Of a stretch of DNA of 38,994 nt, positions 1-9,500 are shown one piece after another (the stretch's first letter is position 1; every line of letters begins with the position of its first letter). The stretch is from a virus. The stretch is from the IMG/VR virus record IMGVR_UViG_3300042922_001035, positions 1 to 38,994 of that record; one strand, 5' to 3'. The translations under genes and the position numbers were made by a program. A model generated the notes under the pieces. That model worked only from the letters and a program-made list of their open reading frames with translations, made no database searches and was not told the DNA's origin.

Positions 1-7
1 CCTACAC

Positions 8-640
8 TCAAAAAAGAAAAAACAACCTATCAGTCTTAATCACATATTTAACTTCCCATCCGACATTCTTCTTAACATCGCCAGCGTCTTGGTGCGCCTC
101 GGCCTCAATAGCTTTATCCTTACTGTAATTACGCTGTAAACCTATTGGAATATACCCTTCGCCCTTGTGCTGACCATACCCCATAGACCATTCCCAATTA
201 CGATAGTTATTCACCTTAAACACGCCGACATCCCAATTAGCATCAGGTGTTTTAGTCTCATTCGGGATTATCACGGTCCTGTCTGTTTTTTCTAAAGCCA
301 ATGGCGGCAGAGTCTTATCTTGCTGGTTAATCTGCTCTGCCACCTTATCAGCTGCTGCAGAGATCGTTGGTGCCTGCACAATATAACGGACTTCCGGCTG
401 TCGCTGACCAGTTTTGGCTTCGACAACTGCGGCCGCCAGAGACTCGGCATTCTGCTTAGATATTTTTAATTCGTTCTGCAATGAGTTAATATTCCTGGCT
501 TGTGCCTCCGTCAGCACCGTTGCCTGCTGCAGCCGAGCCTCCCGATCCGCATTGTGCTGGTACAACATCCACCCGGCCACCGTCACCAATAAAACAACGC
601 CAAGCAGTATAGCCGCCTGGCGCTTGGTTAAACTAAACAT
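8..640 (-). CDS. Membrane-anchored coiled-coil protein, spanin candidate
   Basis: This is the last gene of the lysis cassette, read after the amidase. The start used here is MFSLTKRQ at 640, because a GAAGGGG sequence lies about 8 nt upstream. An in-frame ATG at 658 is preceded only by a hairpin. The protein is about 210 residues. It has a short basic N terminus, one membrane segment at roughly residues 9-27 (AAILLGVVLLVTVAGWMLY), then a charged heptad-rich stretch to about residue 85, and a C-terminal part rich in aromatic residues that ends in LFFLF. One N-terminal anchor with an extracytoplasmic coiled coil next to holin and endolysin genes is the layout of Rz-type inner-membrane spanins. 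No lipobox partner gene was found, so a one-component spanin or an unrelated membrane protein remains possible. I did not recognise a named family. Confidence 0.6.
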   Translation of the reverse strand: MFSLTKRQAAILLGVVLLVTVAGWMLYQHNADREARLQQATVLTEAQARNINSLQNELKISKQNAESLAAAVVEAKTGQRQPEVRYIVQAPTISAAADKVAEQINQQDKTLPPLALEKTDRTVIIPNETKTPDANWDVGVFKVNNYRNWEWSMGYGQHKGEGYIPIGLQRNYSKDKAIEAEAHQDAGDVKKNVGWEVKYVIKTDRLFFLF

Positions 641-660
641 AACTCCAACCCCTTCCATTA

Positions 661-710
661 AGCGCCGTTAAGTCGGCGCTATTTTTATGTAGGTGGCAAT
701 TGTGCCACCT
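661..710. repeat. Two tandem perfect hairpins between amidase and spanin candidate
   Basis: Two inverted repeats follow each other. AGCGCCG (661-667) pairs with CGGCGCT (674-680), and AGGTGGCA (691-698) pairs with TGCCACCT (703-710). On the plus strand the first is followed by ATTTTTAT, which is terminator-like. On the minus strand, the direction of the lysis genes, neither has a U-run after it. They may stabilise or process the late mRNA, or stop transcription entering from the left. The rest of the 115-bp gap shows nothing else. Confidence 0.55.
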
Positions 711-773
711 ACAACAGATATCCAAACCATAACTACCGCCCTCGATAGCCCCTAACTTAGTGTATTCTGTTAA

Positions 774-1322
774 CTAGCATTGTGTTACATAATCAGTTAC
801 ACCTCTGGCGATAGCGCGGGCGAAATCATCCTGCCTGGTAACCAGCAACTGCTCATCCTCCGCATTTGATATAAACGCCAACTCAACCAGGCAAGCTGCC
901 ATATCGGTATTGGTCAGTACATATAGCCCGCTGATACCGGGCACAGCTTCTTTTAGTCCTCTATCGGTAAGTGGTAACGCAGCTATAATTTGCTTTTGGA
1001 TATAGTCAGCCAGCGCTTTTCCTTTGGAGGACCCCTGACAATACCAGGGTTCAGTCCCGTCGGCTTTGCTGTCCTTTACGCTGTTACAGTGAATACTCAC
1101 AAATAAGTCTGCACACCATTGATTTGCAGCGCCGACCACTTGAGCTAGGCTATTACTTTGTAAAATCTGCACTTCGCACCCTGCCTCCTGAAGGTACTTG
1201 CCGACTAACGCACCCACGGCTGCCACAACATCTGATTCCCGCAGACCGGTAATCGGATTAACTGCGCCCGGATCGGGCCGACCATTTGGAGCATGACCGG
1301 GGTTAATGAAAATTTTAGCCAT
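774..1322 (-). CDS. N-acetylmuramoyl-L-alanine amidase (Amidase_3), endolysin
   Basis: The endolysin cleaves the amide bond between MurNAc and the stem peptide at the end of infection. The 182-residue protein is a single Amidase_3 domain with no separate wall-binding domain. Zinc ligands fit His10 (in INPGH), Glu29 (in GLRES) and His78 (in SIHCNS), and the catalytic acid fits Glu147 (in LVELAFISN). The start at 1322 (MAKIFINPGH) has GGAGGG 8 nt upstream. The longer reading frame upstream belongs to the overlapping holin gene. The start overlaps the holin stop by 8 nt, so the two are probably translationally coupled. There is no signal peptide, so export depends on the holin. Absence of a wall-binding module is common in endolysins of diderm hosts, where release into the medium is less of a hazard; that link is inference. 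Confidence 0.93.
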   Translation of the reverse strand: MAKIFINPGHAPNGRPDPGAVNPITGLRESDVVAAVGALVGKYLQEAGCEVQILQSNSLAQVVGAANQWCADLFVSIHCNSVKDSKADGTEPWYCQGSSKGKALADYIQKQIIAALPLTDRGLKEAVPGISGLYVLTNTDMAACLVELAFISNAEDEQLLVTRQDDFARAIARGVTDYVTQC

Positions 1323-1659
1323 TACCATTTCCCTCCCTGTGCAGATCCGGCGTATCCGTAGCCTGCTGAATCTTTCTGATCGCGGCCACTTCGGCATCGA
1401 TCAGCCAACCAACCAAAACTTTAGGCACGATAATCCGGCGCCAACCCAAAATATCCATAACTGACTGAATAGCCGTTGCCCGCTGTTCATGGTTCTCCAT
1501 ATCATCCGCATGCCGATCCAGCTCATAGATAATTTTTTGCAACCCGTCCTTAGCAGTACCGGCCGGCAACCCCCGATACACTACATGGACAATCAATACT
1601 AAAATTAAAGCCGCCAGGATAGTCCCGGCGGCCGCAGCGGCAATTTGCATTTCTGTCAT
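1315..1659 (-). CDS. Holin, LLH-like (superfamily 6 type)
   Basis: This 114-residue protein has one hydrophobic segment at about residues 6-28 (AAAAAGTILAALILVLIVHV) followed by a charged helical region with several Glu and Arg residues. The C-terminal stretch LIDAEVAAIRKIQ resembles the conserved end of the phage LL-H holin family. A GGGGGA site lies 6 nt before the start. It sits directly before, and overlaps, the amidase gene, which is the usual place for a holin. The likely role is to form membrane lesions that release the endolysin. The family assignment is from the pattern only; a generic membrane protein is the alternative. Confidence 0.7.
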   Translation of the reverse strand: MTEMQIAAAAAGTILAALILVLIVHVVYRGLPAGTAKDGLQKIIYELDRHADDMENHEQRATAIQSVMDILGWRRIIVPKVLVGWLIDAEVAAIRKIQQATDTPDLHREGNGNG

Positions 1660-1670
1660 AGTATCTCCCC

Positions 1671-1853
1671 CTACTTAACTATTTTTTCAAGCAGAACAAC
1701 TAAAACCGCTGTTACAATACCGCTAGTCCCGGCAGCCTTCCACACCGCCATTTCCAATTCGCGTAGCCGTTTGAAAATGTCAGCATCATTTTTTTCTAGA
1801 GTTTCAATTGCTTTGCATTGACCGCTATGCTCCATGCAAACTTCTTGTACCAT
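1671..1853 (-). CDS. xhlA: XhlA-like haemolysin/holin accessory protein
   Basis: This 60-residue protein starts at 1853 (MVQEVCMEH), with GGTGGGG just upstream. It carries an amphipathic N-terminal half, with the motif DIFKRLRELE at about residues 26-35, and a single C-terminal membrane segment (IVTAVLVVLLEKIV). This is the layout of the XhlA family of Bacillus PBSX, which is membrane-associated and cooperates with a holin and amidase in lysis. It precedes the second holin and the amidase, matching the xhlA-xhlB-xlyA order. The upstream extension to a GTG at 1904 lacks a ribosome binding site and was left out. Confidence 0.8.
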   Translation of the reverse strand: MVQEVCMEHSGQCKAIETLEKNDADIFKRLRELEMAVWKAAGTSGIVTAVLVVLLEKIVK

Positions 1854-1930
1854 TACCCCACCCCCGTATATTTTTTCGTAAAAATAACCGCTCAATAGCG
1901 GCACGGCTCTCTTGGCATTAAATTATCACC

Positions 1931-4567
1931 TCATATCACAAAGGCGTATCCTGTTTTAAATCTGTCTGATAATGTAACATTTATTGACCTTAGATAAGCT
2001 AATTTTGGAGCGGCATATACTGTGCCGTTCCATCCATAGTTAAAAACAATGCTACTCGGATATTTTTCATCAACCCCGTCAAAGGTTAAATATGGGTGGT
2101 TGTTACTTGATGTCCATCTAGCTACCACTTTTGACGTCCCGTCAGAATAATAAGCTATAATACTGTCACCAGTGCCCAAAGACGAGTCGGCTTTTGTTAT
2201 AAGAAAATATTCGTCCCCCCATGTGTATCTAGCATATGTTGCTGGAAAGCTATAAACTAATGCATCTTTAGATATGTCTACATAGGCACTAAGCTTATTA
2301 TCCAAATGCACTGCAAAATCCAAAGAAGTTGACGTAAATACATCTGCCCATTGAGCGGAAGTAATGCTGTTAATAACATCTTCCGATAAACCAACGGTTG
2401 CAATATTTTCGATACCAGCATCATACCAGCCGTCCACGCCGTAGCTTTTCCAAATCTCGCCTTGATCGAAGGACACAAGAATCTTTGCTCCGCTAGCATC
2501 AATATTGACTCCTAGCACACCTCTGTTCTTCGTTAGTGAAATACTGGTATAATCAGTTGTTTTAATCAAAGTGGAGGTAGAGTCTTCAGGGACGAGAAAG
2601 CAAGGAGATTTTGAAATGCCAAAGGGAGCCGAATTCAGCCAGGAACCATCATAACCGCCGTCATATCTCTTAAATGTTCTTTCAACCAATGTTCTGCGCG
2701 GCTCTTCCTTTAATACCTCAAAATCTAGGAATTCTGTGGAATCGTTTGGAAACAAGTATTCTAAACGACATTTGTTAACACCATAGTCCAGCATTGCCTG
2801 AGTTATATTGCATTCAACATTAGCTAAGTCTGAATCAACTGCGCCATACGGAATAGCTTCATTTTCCCCAACTTTAAGTCTATATTTACCAGTAAGACCT
2901 AAATTTGGTCTATAATTGCTGACAACGTTAGCTAATTGTGTTCTAAACACGTGGGTAGGTGTAACCATCAAATCAAATTTGTAAGCGGCATTAGAATCAT
3001 GGAATAATTCCATGAATTTGCCAAGATATTGAGCCGCATTGCGAGAACCAATGCCACCTAATATAGTAACGCCTGCGGCATTTGCAGGTGCATAATTACC
3101 TTTACCTAAAGGTAAAATCGGCTTGCCAAAGTAATTTTGCGACAGTGACTGACCTTTATTTAGAAAATCAAACGTTTTCCCGGCTGAATTAGATATACTT
3201 TTGTTGCCATTTATCACGGTTAATTGCTTACCAGGAGCAACAAATTTGCGATTTCCTTTAGGAATTGCTAATAATTCCATTCCCTGTTCTGGTGCTGATG
3301 ATATTGAATACGGCTCTTCTGGCGGGGTAAAATTGTCTGTGTGCATGCATATTCCCGGTAATACCAACAACTCTTCCATATAGCAGGTTTGGTAGGTAGT
3401 CCAACGGCCTAACATACCGTAACTAGGGGAAGCTAATCTAATAGGTGAGGGGCATACCACAGCATGTTTAAGTGTTCCATCAAGAAAAACGTAAAGCATT
3501 TTTGATGATTCTCTATAGCACACTTCCCAATGAGCCCACCTATTAATTACATTGGCAATTGACTCTATTAGAACAGCATCCGCGATGTTCCACGAACTGC
3601 TTGATCCTGCATATAAATATTTGCTGCTAGCAGAGCCGTTGTACCCAATTATTAAACCGTTAGTGGTAGGAGTCGGCGATGAACTGTTGTTTATATACAG
3701 CGAAGCTGACAAATTAGGCCCGTTTATCAGATATTCCCAAAAGCTTATGGTGAAGTCTCGAGAAGTATCAGTTAATGCAGAGTCTGCCGGGAATGACAAG
3801 CTATTGCCACCAGATAAATACAATGAACTGCCGCCAAATTTACTCTGCACATCCGATATCATGGGATGAATAGCTTTGGTTATTGCTGTGGATGTTGGTG
3901 GATCAGGTGTAAAATCAGATGTGTGGTTGCATGTTCCTGCAGTAAAGGAGAAATCTGCCATCAATGAAGCATTTACAACAACTCCGTTGTAACAACCAAT
4001 AGTTAAATACCTGGCTGTGCTATATATGGGGTCAGCAGTAAGAGTGAAAGTGTTCAACAAAACACCATTCTTAAAAATATACAACTTCTTGTTTGGTCTG
4101 TCATACCCTGCTTCCCAATGTACCCATTCATTATAAACAGGTGTACCTAGATTATATTGACTTATTTGATCCCAACTTGTTCCATTGCTAGAACAATACA
4201 ATTGCCTTCTGTCACCAGTTCCATCAGACATATTGTTGTATCCAAATATTAAACCACTATGTGATACATTAACAGCAGTGGACAACCCAAACAAGGCAGA
4301 AGAGTGGGTGGCAGTTTTTAAGAGATTCTCCCACACGCTTATGGTGAAACTGCCAGATGAATCTGGATTAGCCCCATTTTGAGTTTGAACGTATTTAGAG
4401 CCATCTATATATATAGTCTCTCCAGCTACAGAATCGGCCCCTTTAATTATAACCTTATTACCAACTGTGCCATAAAGCACAACGTTTTGCACAATATCTT
4501 TTGACGAGTCAACTATATTGTCATCAAAATGCATCAAAAGCGACGGTCTTTTTGGTAAGATAGGCAT
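1931..4567 (-). CDS. Tail fibre/tip protein with two LamG-like domains
   Basis: The 878-residue product is the most distal structural gene before lysis, where receptor-binding proteins usually lie. The N-terminal 420 residues hold two tandem concanavalin A/LamG-type sandwich domains, at about 10-220 and 235-420. Each has the pattern FTIS(V/F)WE, then W(V/A)HWE, then K(K/M)LY(I/V)F and a D/N-G turn. Residues 440-600 and 600-878 form further beta-rich regions with no recognised family. The base composition looks more AT-rich than that of the neighbouring tail genes, as is common for exchanged receptor-binding genes. GGTGGTGATT lies before the ATG. Carbohydrate or surface-ligand binding is inferred from the fold type. 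Confidence 0.75.
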   Translation of the reverse strand: MPILPKRPSLLMHFDDNIVDSSKDIVQNVVLYGTVGNKVIIKGADSVAGETIYIDGSKYVQTQNGANPDSSGSFTISVWENLLKTATHSSALFGLSTAVNVSHSGLIFGYNNMSDGTGDRRQLYCSSNGTSWDQISQYNLGTPVYNEWVHWEAGYDRPNKKLYIFKNGVLLNTFTLTADPIYSTARYLTIGCYNGVVVNASLMADFSFTAGTCNHTSDFTPDPPTSTAITKAIHPMISDVQSKFGGSSLYLSGGNSLSFPADSALTDTSRDFTISFWEYLINGPNLSASLYINNSSSPTPTTNGLIIGYNGSASSKYLYAGSSSSWNIADAVLIESIANVINRWAHWEVCYRESSKMLYVFLDGTLKHAVVCPSPIRLASPSYGMLGRWTTYQTCYMEELLVLPGICMHTDNFTPPEEPYSISSAPEQGMELLAIPKGNRKFVAPGKQLTVINGNKSISNSAGKTFDFLNKGQSLSQNYFGKPILPLGKGNYAPANAAGVTILGGIGSRNAAQYLGKFMELFHDSNAAYKFDLMVTPTHVFRTQLANVVSNYRPNLGLTGKYRLKVGENEAIPYGAVDSDLANVECNITQAMLDYGVNKCRLEYLFPNDSTEFLDFEVLKEEPRRTLVERTFKRYDGGYDGSWLNSAPFGISKSPCFLVPEDSTSTLIKTTDYTSISLTKNRGVLGVNIDASGAKILVSFDQGEIWKSYGVDGWYDAGIENIATVGLSEDVINSITSAQWADVFTSTSLDFAVHLDNKLSAYVDISKDALVYSFPATYARYTWGDEYFLITKADSSLGTGDSIIAYYSDGTSKVVARWTSSNNHPYLTFDGVDEKYPSSIVFNYGWNGTVYAAPKLAYLRSINVTLSDRFKTGYAFVI

Positions 4568-4579
4568 GTAATCACCACC

Positions 4580-5446
4580 TTAGGCTGTTCTGACAAGTAA
4601 GACCGGGTAAGGGAAGGAGCTATTTCCTATTACGTGACATACCAACTGGTAGTAGGTATTGCCATCCATAGTTATTGTGTTTCCTGTCTGTGCGGCCATA
4701 TTTGGCATGTTTAACACGCCGTCTAACATCCCCCGGATTCCCTCAGTAGCCGACTGATAATATAGCCCGGATTGAAAATATATCCCTTCATTGTTCGGAT
4801 TTTTGAGGATATTAAACCCGGTCACTGTCATGGCGTAAGGCGCGGCAACAGAACCTATTCCATCTGATGTATTGCACTTTATCAAGCTGGTAGCAGTGGT
4901 TGCATTGGCAGTGGTGGCAAATACAGTGCTGCTGCTACCAGCCTCTGCCACAAATGCAGAATCAGGAGCACCCAGGTAAAATAACAAAGGACTCAAGGAA
5001 GTAGCTGGAGGGTACTCAATTGCCATGATAATTTTAGAAGCATCGGCATAGACTTTGTAATTTACCGTAGTGTCTGGCGGTAAAACACCAGAAGCCGCAA
5101 CAGGAGCAATATACATATCTGTCCAAGCAAGTGCTGGTCTACCGAAAGTGCCAGCCACACCAGATGTACCAGGAGTGTAAGCAGATTGCAACCTGATAGA
5201 CATCTGGCAATATGTACTGGTTTTAACAGTATTAGCCGCAGTGCCAGCCGCAGGTATTGGCCTGAGATTGAGCACCAAAGCCTTGTCTCCAGAATTGCCA
5301 ACAGATGTTAAAACATCAAAATCTGTGGTGGGATTCGAAGCTACCGATTCCCACCCAGCCGCAATCAACTTGCTAATTATCAAATCATAAATCTCGTTTT
5401 TCAGGCATGTGCCTGAGGTAAAAATATAATCTGTCGGAATTGCCAT
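4580..5446 (-). CDS. Tail structural protein, related to the proteins at 12,764-16,756
   Basis: The 288-residue protein begins with a helical segment (NEIYDLIISKLIAAGWESV) and goes on to beta-rich sequence. Features shared with the three larger proteins encoded at 12,764-16,756 are an N-terminal helix ending in an Ala-Gly/Asn-Gly-Trp motif, a YKVYAD..KIIMAIEY strand pair, and a FYLGAP turn corresponding to GFxxP in the others. It is probably a fibre or baseplate-like component, placed between two fibre genes. GGGGG precedes the ATG by 9 nt. I did not recognise a Pfam name for it. Confidence 0.6.
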   Translation of the reverse strand: MAIPTDYIFTSGTCLKNEIYDLIISKLIAAGWESVASNPTTDFDVLTSVGNSGDKALVLNLRPIPAAGTAANTVKTSTYCQMSIRLQSAYTPGTSGVAGTFGRPALAWTDMYIAPVAASGVLPPDTTVNYKVYADASKIIMAIEYPPATSLSPLLFYLGAPDSAFVAEAGSSSTVFATTANATTATSLIKCNTSDGIGSVAAPYAMTVTGFNILKNPNNEGIYFQSGLYYQSATEGIRGMLDGVLNMPNMAAQTGNTITMDGNTYYQLVCHVIGNSSFPYPVLLVRTA

Positions 5447-5463
5447 TGTAAATTCCCCCTCTA

Positions 5464-6591
5464 TTAATTGTTTTCTATGACTGTCGTGAATACTAAGCCT
5501 GTGTCGTCGCCTACTAATGTAGCTCTTATCACATCTCCGGACGTAATTGCTTTGCCACCACCAGCAACAGGGTATTCCTTGTAAGTTTGGCCTGCTGGCA
5601 GGATATATGTCCCAACATTTTGCCAGATGTTTAATTGGTCAATATAGTCCGCTTTTGCTTGAAATTCAACAACAAATTCAACGTCTTCTGCTCTTACTTC
5701 TGCGTTATTAACTTTAATTGTTTTAATGATACCTGTCCAATCATATATAAGTTCAGCATCACCCCCAACGAATTTAACTGCTCTAATGTCCTTGTATATG
5801 GCAGAGCCTTTGTATGTTAACTTCCCGTCTGAATCGGAAAGGTCTTTCAGAACCTGCGGCACATTTTGGACATTGGCAAAGTCAAGAACCACATCTATGC
5901 TTTCTTTTTCACCAGTTTTAATCCATGTGGTGTTTGCAGCGTCATATGAATATTCAGCCCATCCACTGCTAACCGTGGGATCTCCGGTGGCATCCATCAC
6001 TCTTACCCTCAAACCGTCATACAATTCTGGTTCAGTTATTGCATTTCGTACGGCTATGTTTGCCACAACTCGCATTTCCTTCAACCCAGAAGGAAGTTGC
6101 GTTATTGGCACTTTTCCATTGGAATCCAAATCAGGGTAGCCATTGGCCTGGCCTTTTTCGCTGGTGGATTGTTTGCCGGCCAGTTCATCCGCTAACCCGG
6201 TTATTGCAGATATTGGATGTTGGTTAGGTAAAGTTCTGCCAGCCAGGTTGCCGTGACTAATCTCGCCATTGATCTGTCGCAGGGTCCACACCGCAGATCC
6301 GTCGGCAACGGTATCCCCAGGAGCATAGGGGCTTGCCGGTGAAGTCTCGCCGCTAGTCCCGGCCATCGTACACTCCAGGTAGCCCCAGGACGGCATTTCT
6401 TCAAGCCGGATAACATCTTTCAAGACATGCGGTTTACCCTGCACCCAGCCATCCCAGTGAACACTGCTATCCTTGTGCGTTTTCGGCAACGCGTTCAAGT
6501 CAGCAGCTTCTAATGCAGTATTGATCCGGTCCCGGTTGACAAGGTGATCGCCTTCCAGCAGTGGAATTAGTAAATTCTCAGTATTAGCCAA
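5464..6591 (-). CDS. Tail fibre-type protein (TTG start)
   Basis: The 375-residue product starts at a TTG at 6589-6591. A perfect AAGGAGG (6600-6606) lies 8 nt upstream, while the in-frame ATG at 6609 overlaps that ribosome binding site and has none of its own. The mature start therefore reads ANTENLLIPLLEGDHL. The start overlaps the end of the J-like gene by 8 nt. The N terminus contains NRDRINTALEAADLNAL, and the middle has a linker typical of fibre proteins, with GKQSTSEKGQANGYPDLDSNGKVP at its core, followed by a collar-like beta region. The C terminus (about 260-375) is unassigned. It is probably a tail fibre or fibre connector attached to the tip. Confidence 0.7.
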   Translation of the reverse strand: MANTENLLIPLLEGDHLVNRDRINTALEAADLNALPKTHKDSSVHWDGWVQGKPHVLKDVIRLEEMPSWGYLECTMAGTSGETSPASPYAPGDTVADGSAVWTLRQINGEISHGNLAGRTLPNQHPISAITGLADELAGKQSTSEKGQANGYPDLDSNGKVPITQLPSGLKEMRVVANIAVRNAITEPELYDGLRVRVMDATGDPTVSSGWAEYSYDAANTTWIKTGEKESIDVVLDFANVQNVPQVLKDLSDSDGKLTYKGSAIYKDIRAVKFVGGDAELIYDWTGIIKTIKVNNAEVRAEDVEFVVEFQAKADYIDQLNIWQNVGTYILPAGQTYKEYPVAGGGKAITSGDVIRATLVGDDTGLVFTTVIENN

Positions 6592-9500
6592 TCTCAACAC
6601 CTCCTTCATGGTAAATGTACATGTTACTGCCGCCTTGACCGTTAGCCACATAATTAGATTTAAAGGTGTAAAACTCACCCATGGTCATAATTTCATAGCT
6701 ATTGAGCCCAGTTACCACCATGATTTGACCATTAGGGATGATTCCTTCGCGGTTATGGGAGGTCACAGAGCCGGTTGTTCCTCCTGGTACCCTTTCACCG
6801 ATCAGGAATATATTCAGTTGGGAGTAATTGCGCTGGAATGCAGGCGAATAGTCCCCTTCCGGGACAGCGATAACGTTGGCATTGCCCCAGGTGTTCAGCG
6901 TAGTGTGAGCATCCAAGACGGTCTCACAGGCATCAATCATTAATGGGATCTCCCACTCAAAAGTTCTAGTATGCGGCTGATGCGACTCCAACCCATTCTG
7001 CACTGTGTACACTTGGACTGTGGTGGTATCGGCCAGATTGCTGCTATCCCGGCACCGATCAGCCCAGGTATAGGTAAAGTCCTTGCCGTCAATAACGTAC
7101 TCGGCAACTTTAGTTAGACCAACCATAACCTTAGCTAAATAATGAGCGCCTGGCGGCAGATCAAATTCCTGTTGCGTAAAATGCTCTAATTCGTCACCCT
7201 GGGCCGCAATCCCGTAAGTTTGCATAACTTTGTTACGATGCACCCAGCTAAACCGCACATCCCCGGCCACTTGCGCATACTGAATCGCGCCCGCCTTTTT
7301 CCAGCAGCTCATCATAAAATGACCAGGCGCATTCGGCCGCTCGGCCCGCCTGGTCGTAGTGAGTTGCTGGACTTTATTGTTGTCAAACTCCTCGGTGATA
7401 TTAGTGACCGAGGTTGTCGTTATGTTATAAAATTCCGTAATGGTTAATCCCTGCTTGCAGACCGGGCCGCCGGTGGTAACGTTAGCGTAAGTCTGCGGCT
7501 CCAAGAAGAAAAACATGGAGCCAGACGCATGATTCTGGGGAACGGTATCATAAGCCCCGCGAATCAGACCTTTGATCTGCCAGTTGCCACTCGGCAGCTG
7601 CTCGATACTGCTCCAGGCCATCAGCTCATTGCCCACAGCAATCAGTTTATCCCCGTTCCGGGCCGCGGAAATATCAGGAGCGCCATTCGGCAGGGTTACA
7701 GAAGTCAGATCCTTTAACCCATACATGTCAATCAGTTCAACACCAATCATATCAATCTGATCAGCAAATTCCGATAGAGCGTAAATCAGCCGGCCTGCTG
7801 CTGTCCACTTATTAAGGCTTGTAGTGGCAGTCCAGCCAATTGGCTCCTTGTTACGCCAGATATTCCATTGCACGGTTTTTACGTCCGGCTGGGCAGCAAG
7901 GGCAAATACATGGGTGTCCTTGTCCGGGATCAGCTCCCAGGGCAGCTCCAGGTACCGGAAATGCTGAACGCCAGTTGGATATTTGACTTCGTCTTTCCAG
8001 CCGGTGCTGCCATCAAAATTGTAGTCCGCTTTACCAAGGCCGAATACATCCTCCATAAACTCTATGGTGATCTTGCCATCAACAAAGTCCCCCAGGTCAA
8101 TGCCGGTGACGCGGATCGGAAGATTCTTGATCCCGTAGGGCTGCCAGTTGAGTAACGCCACATCGCCGGTCCTTAAACTATATAGGGTCCTATCTCCGGT
8201 AATAGAGCCGGTGGCCAAAGGATATCCTTGCTGGTAGGACTCCCGCTTGGCTGCCCATAAGGCGTTTTCAGCCACCGTGAAATAAGGATAGTCATAGCTC
8301 TTGGTGACCTTGTTCCCCTCTGACAACTCGATCACCGCCGGATCATTGTCGTTAATGCTGCTCTGCTCATATTGTGCGGCCCGGTCAGTATAGGTCACGC
8401 AGATCTCACCGACCGTTTCCCGCCAGTCCAATCGGTTAAAGGTAATCCTGCTGCAGTTACTCTGGTTAAGTAGCACCAGCTGCTCCGGATCATAATCATC
8501 ACGGATCAGTTTATAGACTAATTTACCGGTTTGGGGGTCCTGGTACCGAACCATATTTATGTGGTCACAAATAGAATCAATGATTGTTCTAGCAGCGGCC
8601 TTATTGGATATGGTCAGCGATATTCCCAGTCCCTCTTCTTTTAGTTTAGTCCCAGCCGCTACTAAGGACTCTTTGTCAATCAACTCTGGGCTTTGGCCAA
8701 GCCCCCAGTTATTATTGGCGTGTATCTCATACAGACTCTCTGCCGGGTTAGTATCTTCTCCGACAGCGCCGATCCCAAGCCAGTTAGGAGTCACCTGCAA
8801 TTCCAGCCACAGCTCCGGGATAGTAGCCTGCTTGCCAACATAGGCGGTAGGCACAACCACCGACACAAAAGGCCGGTATGCCGGTGTCAGCCCGCGCAGC
8901 TCCTCCTGTACGGATTCGGCCATCATTTGCTCTTGCATCCACGGATCGGCCTGCTGGCTGTCACCGCCAAGATAAACGTGCAATTCACCGATAAAACCGC
9001 CGTTTTCATCCGGGCCGCCGAATAGCTCAGCCTCATTGACATGGATAACAAAGGGACCAGAGCCAACCGATTCGCGGGACACATCGCCTTCCCAGACCTT
9101 GTTCTGCCCTAGATACACAGTCCGCAGACGCATACCGGGACTTGACCAGCAGACCAATTGCTGATAGCCGAGATAATATTTGAAGCCTTTTTGCATAGTG
9201 GTTTTAAGATTGCGGCCGTTAATCAGCCAACTGAGTAGCCAAGTTGCTAATGCCATTAAATAATTAGGGCCTTCAGTCTCTTTTACGTCATGGTCATGCT
9301 GCCCACTCGGTGTATTCTGTCCGGTCAGCGTGGCCTGTCCTGTTACACGCAGTTGGGGGTGGGTATGTTCATCTTTGGCGTGTCCATTCGTAACTGAATC
9401 TACCGAACTCCCTGTTTTTGGTTTTAAAGCCCACTCCAACAACATCGTCAGCAAAATCGGCCAGGCAGAAAACTTGGCATGAGCCGAATAGGTTTCCGTG

